In this document: one piece after another, positions 36,406 through 44,287 of the stretch
How the letters are laid out: every line of letters begins with the position of its first letter
Numbering within the stretch: the first letter of the stretch is position 1
Source of the DNA: Pedobacter sp. Leaf176
GTDB taxonomy: Bacteria > Bacteroidota > Bacteroidia > Sphingobacteriales > Sphingobacteriaceae
Reading direction: 5' to 3'
Assembly: GCF_001424305.1 (NCBI RefSeq)
Contig: NZ_LMPD01000005.1
Coordinates: forward strand, 186,001-250,000
Length of the DNA: 64,000 bases
The notes under the pieces: generated by a model
What the model was told of the DNA's origin: nothing
Databases searched by the model: none
Seen by the model: only the letters and a program-made list of their open reading frames with translations
Made by a program: the position numbers and the translations under genes

Positions 36406-36612
36406 ATGGAGCTGCAGGAATTAGAAGAGTTTTTCAAGAATTGCCGGAGACCGGAAATGCCGGTGTTTTTAAATGAGGCAACAAAAGTAACTGACTTTGA
36501 TTTATTTCTAGAGAGCCATTTCGGGCCACTTAGAGCTAATCCGGAAAGTAAAATCAATAAGCCACTATTAGTAAGACTAAAAATGATGAAACTTATCATT
36601 GAGTTTAACTAG
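36406..36612 (+). CDS. DUF6965-like small protein
   Basis: A 68-residue protein, MELQELEEFFKNCRRPEMPV at the start, with a conserved DFDLFLESHFGPLRAN core. Small proteins of this look (DUF6965) are common in Bacteroidota mobile elements and have no known function. It is the only rightward gene between the mob operon and the primase. It converges with the primase gene across an AT-rich repeat block. Confidence 0.7.
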   Translation: MELQELEEFFKNCRRPEMPVFLNEATKVTDFDLFLESHFGPLRANPESKINKPLLVRLKMMKLIIEFN

Positions 36613-36613
36613 C

Positions 36614-36741
36614 TAAACATATATCCACATATTTCTATATAAGAATATCCACATATACCGATAGAGACATATTGATATTTAAGCATATATAGATAATTAT
36701 ATCTATATAGCTCAATATTTACATAGTTATATATTCATATA
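36614..36741. repeat. AT-rich repeat block with iteron-like copies and a palindrome
   Basis: ATATCCACATAT occurs at 36621-36632 and again at 36645-36656, exactly 24 bp apart. Further on, a 9-bp palindrome has arms at 36686-36694 and 36701-36709 around a 6-bp centre. Degenerate ACATAT and ATATTTA words recur throughout. Because two genes converge here, it is unlikely to be a promoter; a replication origin served by the adjacent primase is possible. Confidence 0.6.
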
Positions 36742-37713
36742 TCAACGTGTTATACCAAAACCATTCTCTACACTAAAAGGCATAGGCTTAACAATAGATT
36801 TTTCAATTTGCCTTAGATCAGCCACAAGCTTTTCATTATAATCCTTAAACCCTGCATATTTGAACGAACAGTCTATACTTCCATGTACATCTCGGATAAA
36901 TTCCTGCGCAGCAGATTTTCCTGCTTTATCATGGTCAAAATAAAGTTCAATAGAACCAAACTGGTTTGACCTACCCTTGGCAGCCTGTAGAAACGAAAGG
37001 GAATTTAACACCAATATGGATGCAGGATCCTGTGGATGTTCGACTTTCCAGCTCAGAAAATCAAAGTAACCTTCAAAGACACCTAGCCTGTCAACAGCCC
37101 CCTGCAAAAAACTCATTCCCTTGTGCCCCAGGCAACCCTTAAAATATTTGTTGCGTACCTCCCAGCCACCATTCTCATTTGGCCATGCAGAAGCAAAGTA
37201 ATTCCTGCGCTTATTGCTGCTGTCCATGACCGAATAATAAAGTTCATATAAATAACCACCTGCAACGCTTTGCACTCCCCTGCCTTTAAGATATGAGCTG
37301 ATGACATCGTTGCCGATTGATTCATTTACTACTTCTACTTCATATCTTGGAACTTTGAAGGGCAAGGGCCTTCGGGAATTATCAACAGGCACATCCGCGG
37401 TTCTCTCAAGGTTTATTTTTGCATACTCTACGATTTTTTTAAGAACCTCAGGAAAGCTTGAGGGATACCAATATGCAAGGCCAAAATCGATTATGCTTCC
37501 GCTTTTTATTCCCGATACTCCTGCACCGCCATGGTCAAACCAGACCCCCAGATTATCATTTACACAAAGTGAGGCCGTATATTCTTCACGCAACATACTT
37601 AGAAAAAAATACTCTCCCCCCGATACTTTCTGGGGACTAAACCCCAAGTTCTTCAAAAGATCGAGGAGCGACACTTTCTCCTTGATCTCATTAACGTTTA
37701 AAAAAGCTGACAT
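36742..37713 (-). CDS. toprim-domain DNA primase
   Basis: The 323-residue protein resembles the element-encoded primases of Bacteroidota ICEs. The N-terminal part (VSLLDLLKNLGFSPQKVSGGEYFFLSMLREE) follows the CHC2 zinc-binding domain in shape but lacks the cysteines. The C-terminal toprim domain has the glutamate in LGVFEGYFDFLSW (about residue 215) and the DxD in ELYFDHDKAGKSAAQ (about residue 260). It would prime the complementary strand after transfer. A hairpin with T-run lies just upstream of its start. Confidence 0.85.
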   Translation of the reverse strand: MSAFLNVNEIKEKVSLLDLLKNLGFSPQKVSGGEYFFLSMLREEYTASLCVNDNLGVWFDHGGAGVSGIKSGSIIDFGLAYWYPSSFPEVLKKIVEYAKINLERTADVPVDNSRRPLPFKVPRYEVEVVNESIGNDVISSYLKGRGVQSVAGGYLYELYYSVMDSSNKRRNYFASAWPNENGGWEVRNKYFKGCLGHKGMSFLQGAVDRLGVFEGYFDFLSWKVEHPQDPASILVLNSLSFLQAAKGRSNQFGSIELYFDHDKAGKSAAQEFIRDVHGSIDCSFKYAGFKDYNEKLVADLRQIEKSIVKPMPFSVENGFGITR

Positions 37714-37742
37714 ACCGATTTAGTTTTAGAATTTTCAGAAAC

Positions 37743-37764
37743 AAAAAAGGGGCTTATCGCCCCT
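37743..37764 (-). terminator. hairpin and T-run upstream of the primase gene
   Basis: AGGGGC at 37748 pairs with GCCCCT at 37759 around a 5-nt loop; on the minus strand it is followed by six Ts. It would end a leftward transcript coming from rteC or from a small RNA, or act as an attenuator for the primase gene that begins 30 bp further on. Confidence 0.65.
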
Positions 37765-37860
37765 ATAAAATAGAACCCAAAAAGAAGGGCCTCTATATAT
37801 TGTAATTTCGGAACTACTCGCGTCGATTTCTACAAACCGGACTTATCGTCTGCCAATGCG

Positions 37861-38011
37861 CTTTCACCTTTTTGACGTCATCTCAAAGCTTCGCAAAATT
37901 CCCTTCAATTTAAAGGGTAATGTTTCATTCCTGAATGTCAAAGACCAACTCTTTTGTTGGCTCAAAATTCAGTATGTGCAAGACGTGTTATTGACACTAT
38001 GAAAATAGTGT
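37861..38011 (-). ncRNA. candidate structured RNA downstream of rteC
   Basis: No convincing ORF lies between 37765 and 38280. Four inverted repeats follow one another: CCCTT/AAGGG at 37901-37917; CTGAAT/ATTCAG (37931/37967) enclosing CCAAC/GTTGG at 37945-37960; and ACACTAT/ATAGTGT at 37994-38011. A terminator-like hairpin follows at 37743 on the minus strand. In CTnDOT the small RNA RteR lies directly after rteC, the same relative place. Identity with RteR is inference; strand follows the terminator. Confidence 0.4.
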
Positions 38012-38280
38012 GAACGATTTTTATAAGGCTATTTTTGCCTTGATCTGAAAGTTATTTATTGGAGATCAGATTTGTTATAAATTTTACATTCATCAGTTTA
38101 GTTGATTACTGATCCATTTTTATTAAACAGAAGAGAATTTCATTAAATCACTAGCATTTTATTTACAAAAACTATAACACTTTTATTTAGGTGTGTAATT
38201 TTTTTAATCTGGATTATTTTGAGGATATCCTGCGATATGAGAAAAATTATACAAAGTGAAATTGGCAATTTGGTTGATTA

Positions 38281-39123
38281 TCAATTAAACTTAAGTTTTC
38301 TGGCAATGTGATCGTTTATGGCATTTCTCATACTGTCTAAATAAACAGTATATCCCTTGCTTTTCCTTCTAGAGATATCAATGAACTTGCGATAAGCGAC
38401 ACCCAGATCTACATTTAAGCTCTTTTCAAGAATATCAACGACCTGAGAAATATCTGCTTTTCCATTATTCAATGACCCCATAAAATATATGCCATAGGCA
38501 AGTTCTACAAGCTTCACTTTATCGTCTGTCCATCTCAGGTTTGAGTTTTTTGACAACAATTGAAATATTGAGGATTCTGGGTCGCTGTATAAAAGTCTGA
38601 TGCGTGTCAATAAAAACTCCCGCAAATGTTCATACGCACGGAATTTAGCAAAGGTATAATCTCCCTTTGTCTCGAATTCACTAAAATTCACTGCGGGAAG
38701 TATGTTCTGCCTATTACGCCTTAAAAAGTATTCTTCATCTAGTGCGCTCTGGTCATTGAGATAATATTGGTAAAGAAATTGATTTTGTTCGAAATATCTT
38801 CTTAAGAAATCTATTTCCCTTATGTAATAATTTCGGATTGCCTCGTCTGTATCTACTGGAATATTCGAGACAATATTGAACTGTTCTACAATAAAAATTT
38901 TCCAACTGTAAAACTTGGGCTTGATCTGTTTAAAGAAAAATATCTCTTCTGCTTCCGAGGAAAAACCTAATCGGTTTGCTAGGGAATTTAAACGGATTGT
39001 GCCGCTTTCTATCATTTCAAGGGAGGAGGATAACCTAAGCAGATCACTTATAAGTTCATTTTTTCCAGCATGAAGCTTAGAGGTCATTTCCAGGTACAGC
39101 TGTTCAGATTGGGGGATTAACAT
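38281..39123 (-). CDS. rteC: RteC-type regulator
   Basis: RteC activates excision in Bacteroides conjugative transposons, and its fold ends in a winged-helix DNA-binding part. The 280-residue protein is helical throughout, with the family core RNYYIREIDFLRRYFEQNQFLYQYY at about residues 100-124 and a C-terminal segment VELAYGIYFMGSLNNGKADISQ followed by a basic helix (FIDISRRKSKGYTVYLDSM). The nominal first codon at 39129 is TTG; the ATG at 39123 is preferred. It is divergent from the 39419 gene across about 290 bp. Confidence 0.88.
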   Translation of the reverse strand: MLIPQSEQLYLEMTSKLHAGKNELISDLLRLSSSLEMIESGTIRLNSLANRLGFSSEAEEIFFFKQIKPKFYSWKIFIVEQFNIVSNIPVDTDEAIRNYYIREIDFLRRYFEQNQFLYQYYLNDQSALDEEYFLRRNRQNILPAVNFSEFETKGDYTFAKFRAYEHLREFLLTRIRLLYSDPESSIFQLLSKNSNLRWTDDKVKLVELAYGIYFMGSLNNGKADISQVVDILEKSLNVDLGVAYRKFIDISRRKSKGYTVYLDSMRNAINDHIARKLKFN

Positions 39124-39418
39124 ACACAAAGGATTTAGATGAAAAATAGGTTTATTTTAGGCAGCTAAAATTCAGCCTGCGTTGCTGCAAATTGAATTAT
39201 TGCAGGCATAGAATCAAGTTAACTATCAGTTGCATAATTGATCAACCCCCTTTGAATTCATTATTTGCAGATAAATTCTAAAGACAATATACGTCGGTTT
39301 TTACTTTTGAGAATATGTTTGTCAGCCTAATCAAACTATTCGTGTAACCACCCAAGGCCTCGGTGTAAAAATCTTTTTGACAGGTAAATTCAGTCATAAA
39401 TTGTGCTAAAAATCAGCT
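39124..39418. promoter_or_regulatory. divergent intergenic region between two regulators
   Basis: This 295-bp stretch carries no gene and must hold the promoters of rteC and the 39419 gene. TATGTTTG at 39314-39321 matches the -7 consensus on the plus strand, about 100 bp before the 39419 start. I see no strong repeat or palindrome. Confidence 0.4.
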
Positions 39419-40558
39419 ATGAATTACCAATTTATTTTTTTTGAGGAACATCTCACAAGCCTGCAAACGAAAAAAAGTTTTGCAAAAAATTTTGCAGTGG
39501 AGTCAAAAAAAAATCTTGAACGAGAACATTCCAGACTGACCAGAGCCTTCAGGGATATGGCCGTTGAACTAAATAATCATAAAAAGTCAAAAGCATATTT
39601 AAATTTTCACCAACAGAACTTAACCCTTTTAATGGATAAGACCAGTAGAGAAAAAACGCAAAGGGAAAAAGATCCGGACCACACGATTATCATAAGCACT
39701 CTGAAAGCACTGCTGGACATAATGGAAGAATTACTAATCTGGATGAAACAAATCTTTCCGGAAATATTCAATTATAAAGGCAGGATACCTATAAAAATGA
39801 TTGAGTCAGAAATTTCCGAAATTGAGAATGATTTGAACTTAATCGTTGGAGAATTTGAAAAGAAGAAATTGGATCCTAAACTGATGCAGGTCACAAGATC
39901 GGTTTTGGATATAAGTCAGATAGTCAGTTTTAAAGATCTTAATTTTTGGAAAGAATCCTGCGATAAAATCCATCAAGATCTTATGTTGCTTGATTTGATT
40001 GATGAGTTTAGCATTATAAAAATTTTCATGGGGCTTGGAATAAATCATCCTGACTTATTTTTTTATGCCAAATGGCATATTTCAAAAGAGATTGAGCATA
40101 AGACAACTTTAGGGGAAAAAATTTCTGCAGTCTGTTCCTATCGGAAAGAGATAAGAGTATTATACAGAGAAACCCAAATGCTCCAGTTTACAAGGAAACC
40201 CGATATTCAGCGCACTATAAAAAAATTCCTTCGAGAAGAACTCCTTTTACTCCGGGCTATGGAATTCGTGAATCATGAAGTTGAGGAAGCGGGAATCATG
40301 AACGCCAACTATAAAGTTTCCTTTTCCGTTAAACAGCTGGCCTTTTTTGTCCATCTTCAGATGGAGACCGGGATAATAATATGGCAAAGGGCAAAATTCG
40401 CGCACCAGTATATTGCAAGGCACTTTAGCACGGTGGAACGCGATTCAATATCTGAAAAAAGTGCTAGAAATGCCCACTATAATCATGCTAGTGAAGATAT
40501 TAAGAAAGTGATCGCAAAGCTCAGTGAAATGCTAGCATTAGCTCAGGAAAGATATTGA
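39419..40558 (+). CDS. helical protein, possibly RteC-related
   Basis: A 379-residue helical protein that begins with a long charged, probably coiled-coil region (residues 1-90). The C-terminal 75 residues (SVKQLAFFVHLQMETGII, then STVERDSISEKSARNAHYNH) resemble the end of RteC, where VELAYGIYFMGSL is followed by a basic helix. I therefore suspect a distant RteC relative, perhaps a regulator of cargo. The evidence is by eye only. It faces away from rteC and toward the CRP-fold genes. Confidence 0.5.
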   Translation: MNYQFIFFEEHLTSLQTKKSFAKNFAVESKKNLEREHSRLTRAFRDMAVELNNHKKSKAYLNFHQQNLTLLMDKTSREKTQREKDPDHTIIISTLKALLDIMEELLIWMKQIFPEIFNYKGRIPIKMIESEISEIENDLNLIVGEFEKKKLDPKLMQVTRSVLDISQIVSFKDLNFWKESCDKIHQDLMLLDLIDEFSIIKIFMGLGINHPDLFFYAKWHISKEIEHKTTLGEKISAVCSYRKEIRVLYRETQMLQFTRKPDIQRTIKKFLREELLLLRAMEFVNHEVEEAGIMNANYKVSFSVKQLAFFVHLQMETGIIIWQRAKFAHQYIARHFSTVERDSISEKSARNAHYNHASEDIKKVIAKLSEMLALAQERY

Positions 40559-40667
40559 AATTGTGAGAATACTGCGAATCTTGCAATTTGATGAGGGGTT
40601 GCAAGACCATAAAATTTCTGCAACTTGACAAAGTTTTCAAATAGCCGTTCTTTATCCCTAAAAAGAT

Positions 40668-41135
40668 ATGGACGTAGAAAACTATTCACAGAAACTAAAC
40701 GCATTTCACTCACTCTCGCCTGGACTCAAAGCATACATCTCAACCATAGCAAAAAAAACTGCATACAAGGCTGGCCAGACAGTGTTCTTGACTAGAGAAG
40801 ATTATAATTTTTATCCCTTGATTGAAAGCGGGTCATTACGGCTAATGGCAATCGATAAGGATAATGACGAAGAAATTGTTATCCGAACCTACAATGCTGA
40901 GGAATTCCTTTATCATTTCCCAAACGTTATGCCAAGGTCGAGATTTGAACTTTATGTAGAGTTTTTAGAGGATTCTTATTTGATAGCGTTTAGCGAAAAG
41001 CATTATTCGAACCTTCTGAAATTATTCCCTGATGCGTACCTCTTGAATCTATCCTATACAGCCTGGCATTTAAACATACAGTTGGAACTTCTATTCGGCA
41101 ACAATAAAATTCCTGATAGGCAAGAACATATATGA
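40668..41135 (+). CDS. CRP-fold (cyclic-nucleotide-binding-like) protein, no HTH
   Basis: A 155-residue protein with the double-stranded beta-helix of the cNMP-binding fold: KTAYKAGQTVFLTREDYNFYPLIESGSLRL, then DNDEEIVIRTYNAEEFL. It ends before the helix-turn-helix region of CRP, so it probably does not bind DNA itself. Cyclic nucleotide-binding residues (the RA(A/S) of the PBC) are not seen. A second CRP-like gene follows after 33 bp. Confidence 0.7.
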   Translation: MDVENYSQKLNAFHSLSPGLKAYISTIAKKTAYKAGQTVFLTREDYNFYPLIESGSLRLMAIDKDNDEEIVIRTYNAEEFLYHFPNVMPRSRFELYVEFLEDSYLIAFSEKHYSNLLKLFPDAYLLNLSYTAWHLNIQLELLFGNNKIPDRQEHI

Positions 41136-41168
41136 CACACCTTAAAGTTTACCCTAAATCATATTTAA

Positions 41169-41735
41169 ATGAAACGACTCATCGAAAAACTGCAAAGTCT
41201 TCAAAATGCAAGCGAACCTTTTGTAAGCCAACTGGCGGAAATCTCTGTTCAGAAAACTTTCAACAAGGGCTTACTTATTAGCACACCAGATCATTCATAC
41301 CCAGAACTGTATTTTATCGAAGAGGGCCTTGCAAGAGGGTATTTTATTTTCGAGGGGCAGGAAAATACTTCCTGGATATTACAGAGTGGGTTTATTTTTC
41401 CGACTACGTCGTTTTTTTCCTTCACTCACACAAATGAGTACGTAAATTTTTTAAAAGACAGTTCCGGCTATTCAATAAGTCTATCCCAATGGAGTGAACT
41501 TGCCAAAGCAAATCCCCAATTTCTAATGATTCTTCTGGAAATCTATGAGGAACATTACCGTGAAATTACGCAAAGAGAACAAATGCTGAGGATCAGACAT
41601 GCGGAAACAAGATTTCTCTATTTTCAAGACAGGTATCCAGAATTAATTAATCTTCCCATTCATAAGATTCTGGCTTCCCTTCTCGCAATTGAATCAAAAT
41701 ACCTCTTCAAAATAAAAAGGAAATACCGCAGATGA
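41169..41735 (+). CDS. Crp/Fnr-family protein
   Basis: A 188-residue protein. Residues 25-110 have the CRP beta-roll pattern (VQKTFNKGLLISTPDHSYPELYFIEEGLARGYFIFEGQENTSWI shown in part by STPDHSYPELYFIEEG). The C-terminal helices (REITQREQMLRIRHAETRFLYF) match Bacteroidota Crp/Fnr members in which the recognition helix is short. It is followed by a 158-bp gap before the MauE-like gene. It may regulate the adjacent SusCD island, which is inference. Confidence 0.75.
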   Translation: MKRLIEKLQSLQNASEPFVSQLAEISVQKTFNKGLLISTPDHSYPELYFIEEGLARGYFIFEGQENTSWILQSGFIFPTTSFFSFTHTNEYVNFLKDSSGYSISLSQWSELAKANPQFLMILLEIYEEHYREITQREQMLRIRHAETRFLYFQDRYPELINLPIHKILASLLAIESKYLFKIKRKYRR

Positions 41736-41893
41736 CACGGTAGGGAATCGCATTATTACACAAATAGGTGTACGATTATTTCTTTTCCCAAGGGGTGCAA
41801 AAAGAGTAAAAATTGCCGAATTCGGGTAGTTAATATTATTTCTGTTGTTTCGAACTTTAATCCACAATCAGATGGGTTTTTAATAAACAAAAC

Positions 41894-42370
41894 ATGGAAA
41901 ATATTTATTCACATAAACGGACGCATATAAGCTATAAAAGCTTGGTATCAAATCTAAATACCGTTGGAATATTCCTGCTGACATTGCTATGGTGTTATGC
42001 AGTTTTTGCAAAGCTCGCAGATCTAAAACTTTATCAGCTCCAGATGAAGGATCAACCCTTTTCTGAAGAAATACAACGCGTACTGACATATCTGGTCCCG
42101 GTTCTTGAGCTGACCGCTGCTACGCTGCTGATTTTTAATAAACACAAATGGGGACTGTGGCTTTCCTTGTCCCTGATATTGGGATTTACCATATATATCA
42201 CATTGATCCTAACCCATGTTTTTCCTAATGCCCCATGCAGCTGCGGTGGCTTCATTTCTAAGATGAGCTGGAAAAGCCATCTCTACTTCAACATGCTTTT
42301 GTTTTTTATAAATATGGGTTGTCTTATTAGAGTTACCAAAAAGGAAAGGAGGTTAAGCGGCAAAGAGTGA
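41894..42370 (+). CDS. MauE/DoxX-family redox-associated membrane protein
   Basis: A 158-residue protein with four membrane segments (about residues 22-40, 62-82, 88-108 and 128-145) and a periplasmic CSCGG motif at about residues 114-118. This is the layout of the MauE/DoxX-like family, which helps pass electrons or oxidise cysteines in periplasmic proteins. In Bacteroidota such proteins are often encoded near DUF6520 proteins, as here. It is separated from DUF6520 by 102 bp. Confidence 0.85.
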   Translation: MENIYSHKRTHISYKSLVSNLNTVGIFLLTLLWCYAVFAKLADLKLYQLQMKDQPFSEEIQRVLTYLVPVLELTAATLLIFNKHKWGLWLSLSLILGFTIYITLILTHVFPNAPCSCGGFISKMSWKSHLYFNMLLFFINMGCLIRVTKKERRLSGKE

Positions 42371-42472
42371 AAAATATAATTCCAAAATTTAATGCATTCA
42401 ACAGGGCATGGTGCCCAAATCTTAAACTAACTTTTTCGCTTGTTTTTTCGAAGTAAAAAGCATCCTTAAATT

Positions 42473-42850
42473 ATGTATACAGCAATAAAAAATGTAAGCA
42501 AAGGCCTAATGGCCGCCGCTTTAGGATTAGTATTAGTATTTGGTGGTTCTGCATTCAAGGCAGATAGCAAAAGGGTACAATATACGTTTCAGTATACCGG
42601 TAGCGATAAGTCCCGAACTGAGGTTGAAAAAGAATCTAACTGGACTTATAGTCCTAACGCAGCGGGCTGTGATGAAATTCAACAAGAAGCCTGTCTTATA
42701 CGAGTAGATGCAAGCTTTGTGAATACAAGTGGCACCCCTACGCTAGACCCTTCACTTAACTTAATCGCAAGTCCCCACACATCAACACGTGCTTATGTAG
42801 TATCCAGTGATGATGGAGACATGGACATCGAAAACAAAACTGCCCAATAA
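42473..42850 (+). CDS. DUF6520-like secreted protein
   Basis: A 125-residue protein with a clear signal peptide (about residues 1-28, LGLVLVFGGSAFKA) and a small mature domain with two cysteines in CDEIQQEAC. DUF6520 proteins have this design and no known function. It is encoded after the MauE-like gene and before the converging SusD gene. A GC-rich hairpin at 42868-42888 separates them. A redox partner role with MauE and TlpA is plausible. Confidence 0.75.
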   Translation: MYTAIKNVSKGLMAAALGLVLVFGGSAFKADSKRVQYTFQYTGSDKSRTEVEKESNWTYSPNAAGCDEIQQEACLIRVDASFVNTSGTPTLDPSLNLIASPHTSTRAYVVSSDDGDMDIENKTAQ

Positions 42851-42867
42851 CCTAAGGGTAAAATATG

Positions 42868-42888
42868 AGGGGGAAATGAACTCCCCCT
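42868..42888. terminator. bidirectional hairpin between convergent genes
   Basis: AGGGGG pairs with CCCCCT around a 9-nt loop between the stop codons of the DUF6520 gene (42850) and the susD-like gene (42895). T-tracts on both sides are short, so it is a modest bidirectional terminator. Confidence 0.65.
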
Positions 42889-42894
42889 TATAGT

Positions 42895-44265
42895 TTAGTT
42901 TTGTGGCATGCCTGTAGATTCAATAATATCAGTGGGCAACGGCAAAGCATAATATCGTGAATCTGGCGCAAGGGTGAAGACTTGACTTCCGAGAACCCGT
43001 CTTAGAATTATATTTGCTCCTTCTTTGTTGTACCTTTTAAGGTCAGCAAAACGAAGACCTCTCATCAACAACTCCTTCCTTCTTTCTTCACGGATTTTTC
43101 TAATAGCATCAGACTTATCGGTTGCAGTTACAGGCGAAAAGGGCACTGTATTTCTCCAACGGGACTTTAATAAAATATTCAATGTTTCCATAGCCCCAGA
43201 CAGGTCATTGAGCCAGGCTTTACATTCGGCGCTGTTAAGATAAAGTTCATCTGTTGCAAGGCCTGAAAAGTAAATCGTTCCACTTGCGGTGTAATTCCCC
43301 TTGAACTGCTGGTATGGCGCAGAAGCCCGGAAAAATGCAGTTCTTCTTAAATCGTTAATGTTATAACTGGCATACAAGGCAGTATCGACTCTAGAATTTG
43401 TAGTATTATTGACTCCAAAATTACTGGAAAGTTCTGCATACCAAATCGTCTCCTTATTAAACTTTTTGATTGGTACTGTGCTACTTAGCGCCAGGAGATC
43501 ACTATCGCCATTGTAATCCATTAGCTTGCTGTTGAATTTGAGTGCTTCCAGTGTATATTTCAATGACGTTTCATATTCATGACGGTACAGAAAACATCTT
43601 GACAACAGCGCTGCTGCGGCTCCTTTTGAGGGTCGCATCACATGCTGAGGGTAGTCGGGCAGTAAGGTTAATGCTAAAGTTGCATCTTCAATTATTTTTT
43701 GGTAACAATCGCTTACCGAAGAACGTACCGAGGGGACATTAAAGTTAGATGATGTTCTAAGCGCAATACCTAAATCATTGCCAGAATTTTTTTCATCAAA
43801 GGCAAGTCCATGTTGATTGGTCAACATCAAAAAATAAAAGGACCTGTAGAATAAGGCGCTTCCCTTGGCATTGTCCCATTGAGAACTGTTCGCTGGCGTT
43901 CTGTCTATGCTTTCTAATAACTCCAGGCAAAGATTACTATTAAAAACAGACGTATACGCCAGACTCCAATCATTGGCATGTCGATAAGGAGTAGGCTTCC
44001 AGGTATAAGCTTCTTGAGCCCTTACACTTAGCGCATTGTAACTGTTGACTGTCAGGAAAAAATCATCACTTGATGCTTCGCCAAATGACGGAGTTAACCT
44101 CAGGTTCATAAGATTGGCATCGTCCAAAAGTCCTTGTACGTCAGATAAAGTATGTGGAATTACCAATTTGGCATTTGATTTAACCTCAAGGTACTTTTTA
44201 CAACTCAAGGTAAGTAGCATTGCAGTACAAAGTACAATACTTATTGCAATATTATTTTTCTTCAT
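42895..44265 (-). CDS. RagB/SusD-family outer-membrane lipoprotein
   Basis: SusD-like lipoproteins cap the SusC transporter and capture ligands at the cell surface. The 456-residue protein has a lipoprotein signal ending LTLSC (Cys near residue 22), tetratricopeptide-type helices in the first 300 residues (DWSLAYTSVFNSNLCLELL) and the C-terminal RKELLMRGLRFADLKRYNKEG signature. The ATG at 44265 is chosen over the upstream one at 44283, which would put residues before the signal peptide. It lies 22 bp after susC and is cotranscribed with it. Confidence 0.93.
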   Translation of the reverse strand: MKKNNIAISIVLCTAMLLTLSCKKYLEVKSNAKLVIPHTLSDVQGLLDDANLMNLRLTPSFGEASSDDFFLTVNSYNALSVRAQEAYTWKPTPYRHANDWSLAYTSVFNSNLCLELLESIDRTPANSSQWDNAKGSALFYRSFYFLMLTNQHGLAFDEKNSGNDLGIALRTSSNFNVPSVRSSVSDCYQKIIEDATLALTLLPDYPQHVMRPSKGAAAALLSRCFLYRHEYETSLKYTLEALKFNSKLMDYNGDSDLLALSSTVPIKKFNKETIWYAELSSNFGVNNTTNSRVDTALYASYNINDLRRTAFFRASAPYQQFKGNYTASGTIYFSGLATDELYLNSAECKAWLNDLSGAMETLNILLKSRWRNTVPFSPVTATDKSDAIRKIREERRKELLMRGLRFADLKRYNKEGANIILRRVLGSQVFTLAPDSRYYALPLPTDIIESTGMPQN

Positions 44266-44287
44266 AATTACTATTTCTATCATGGTT

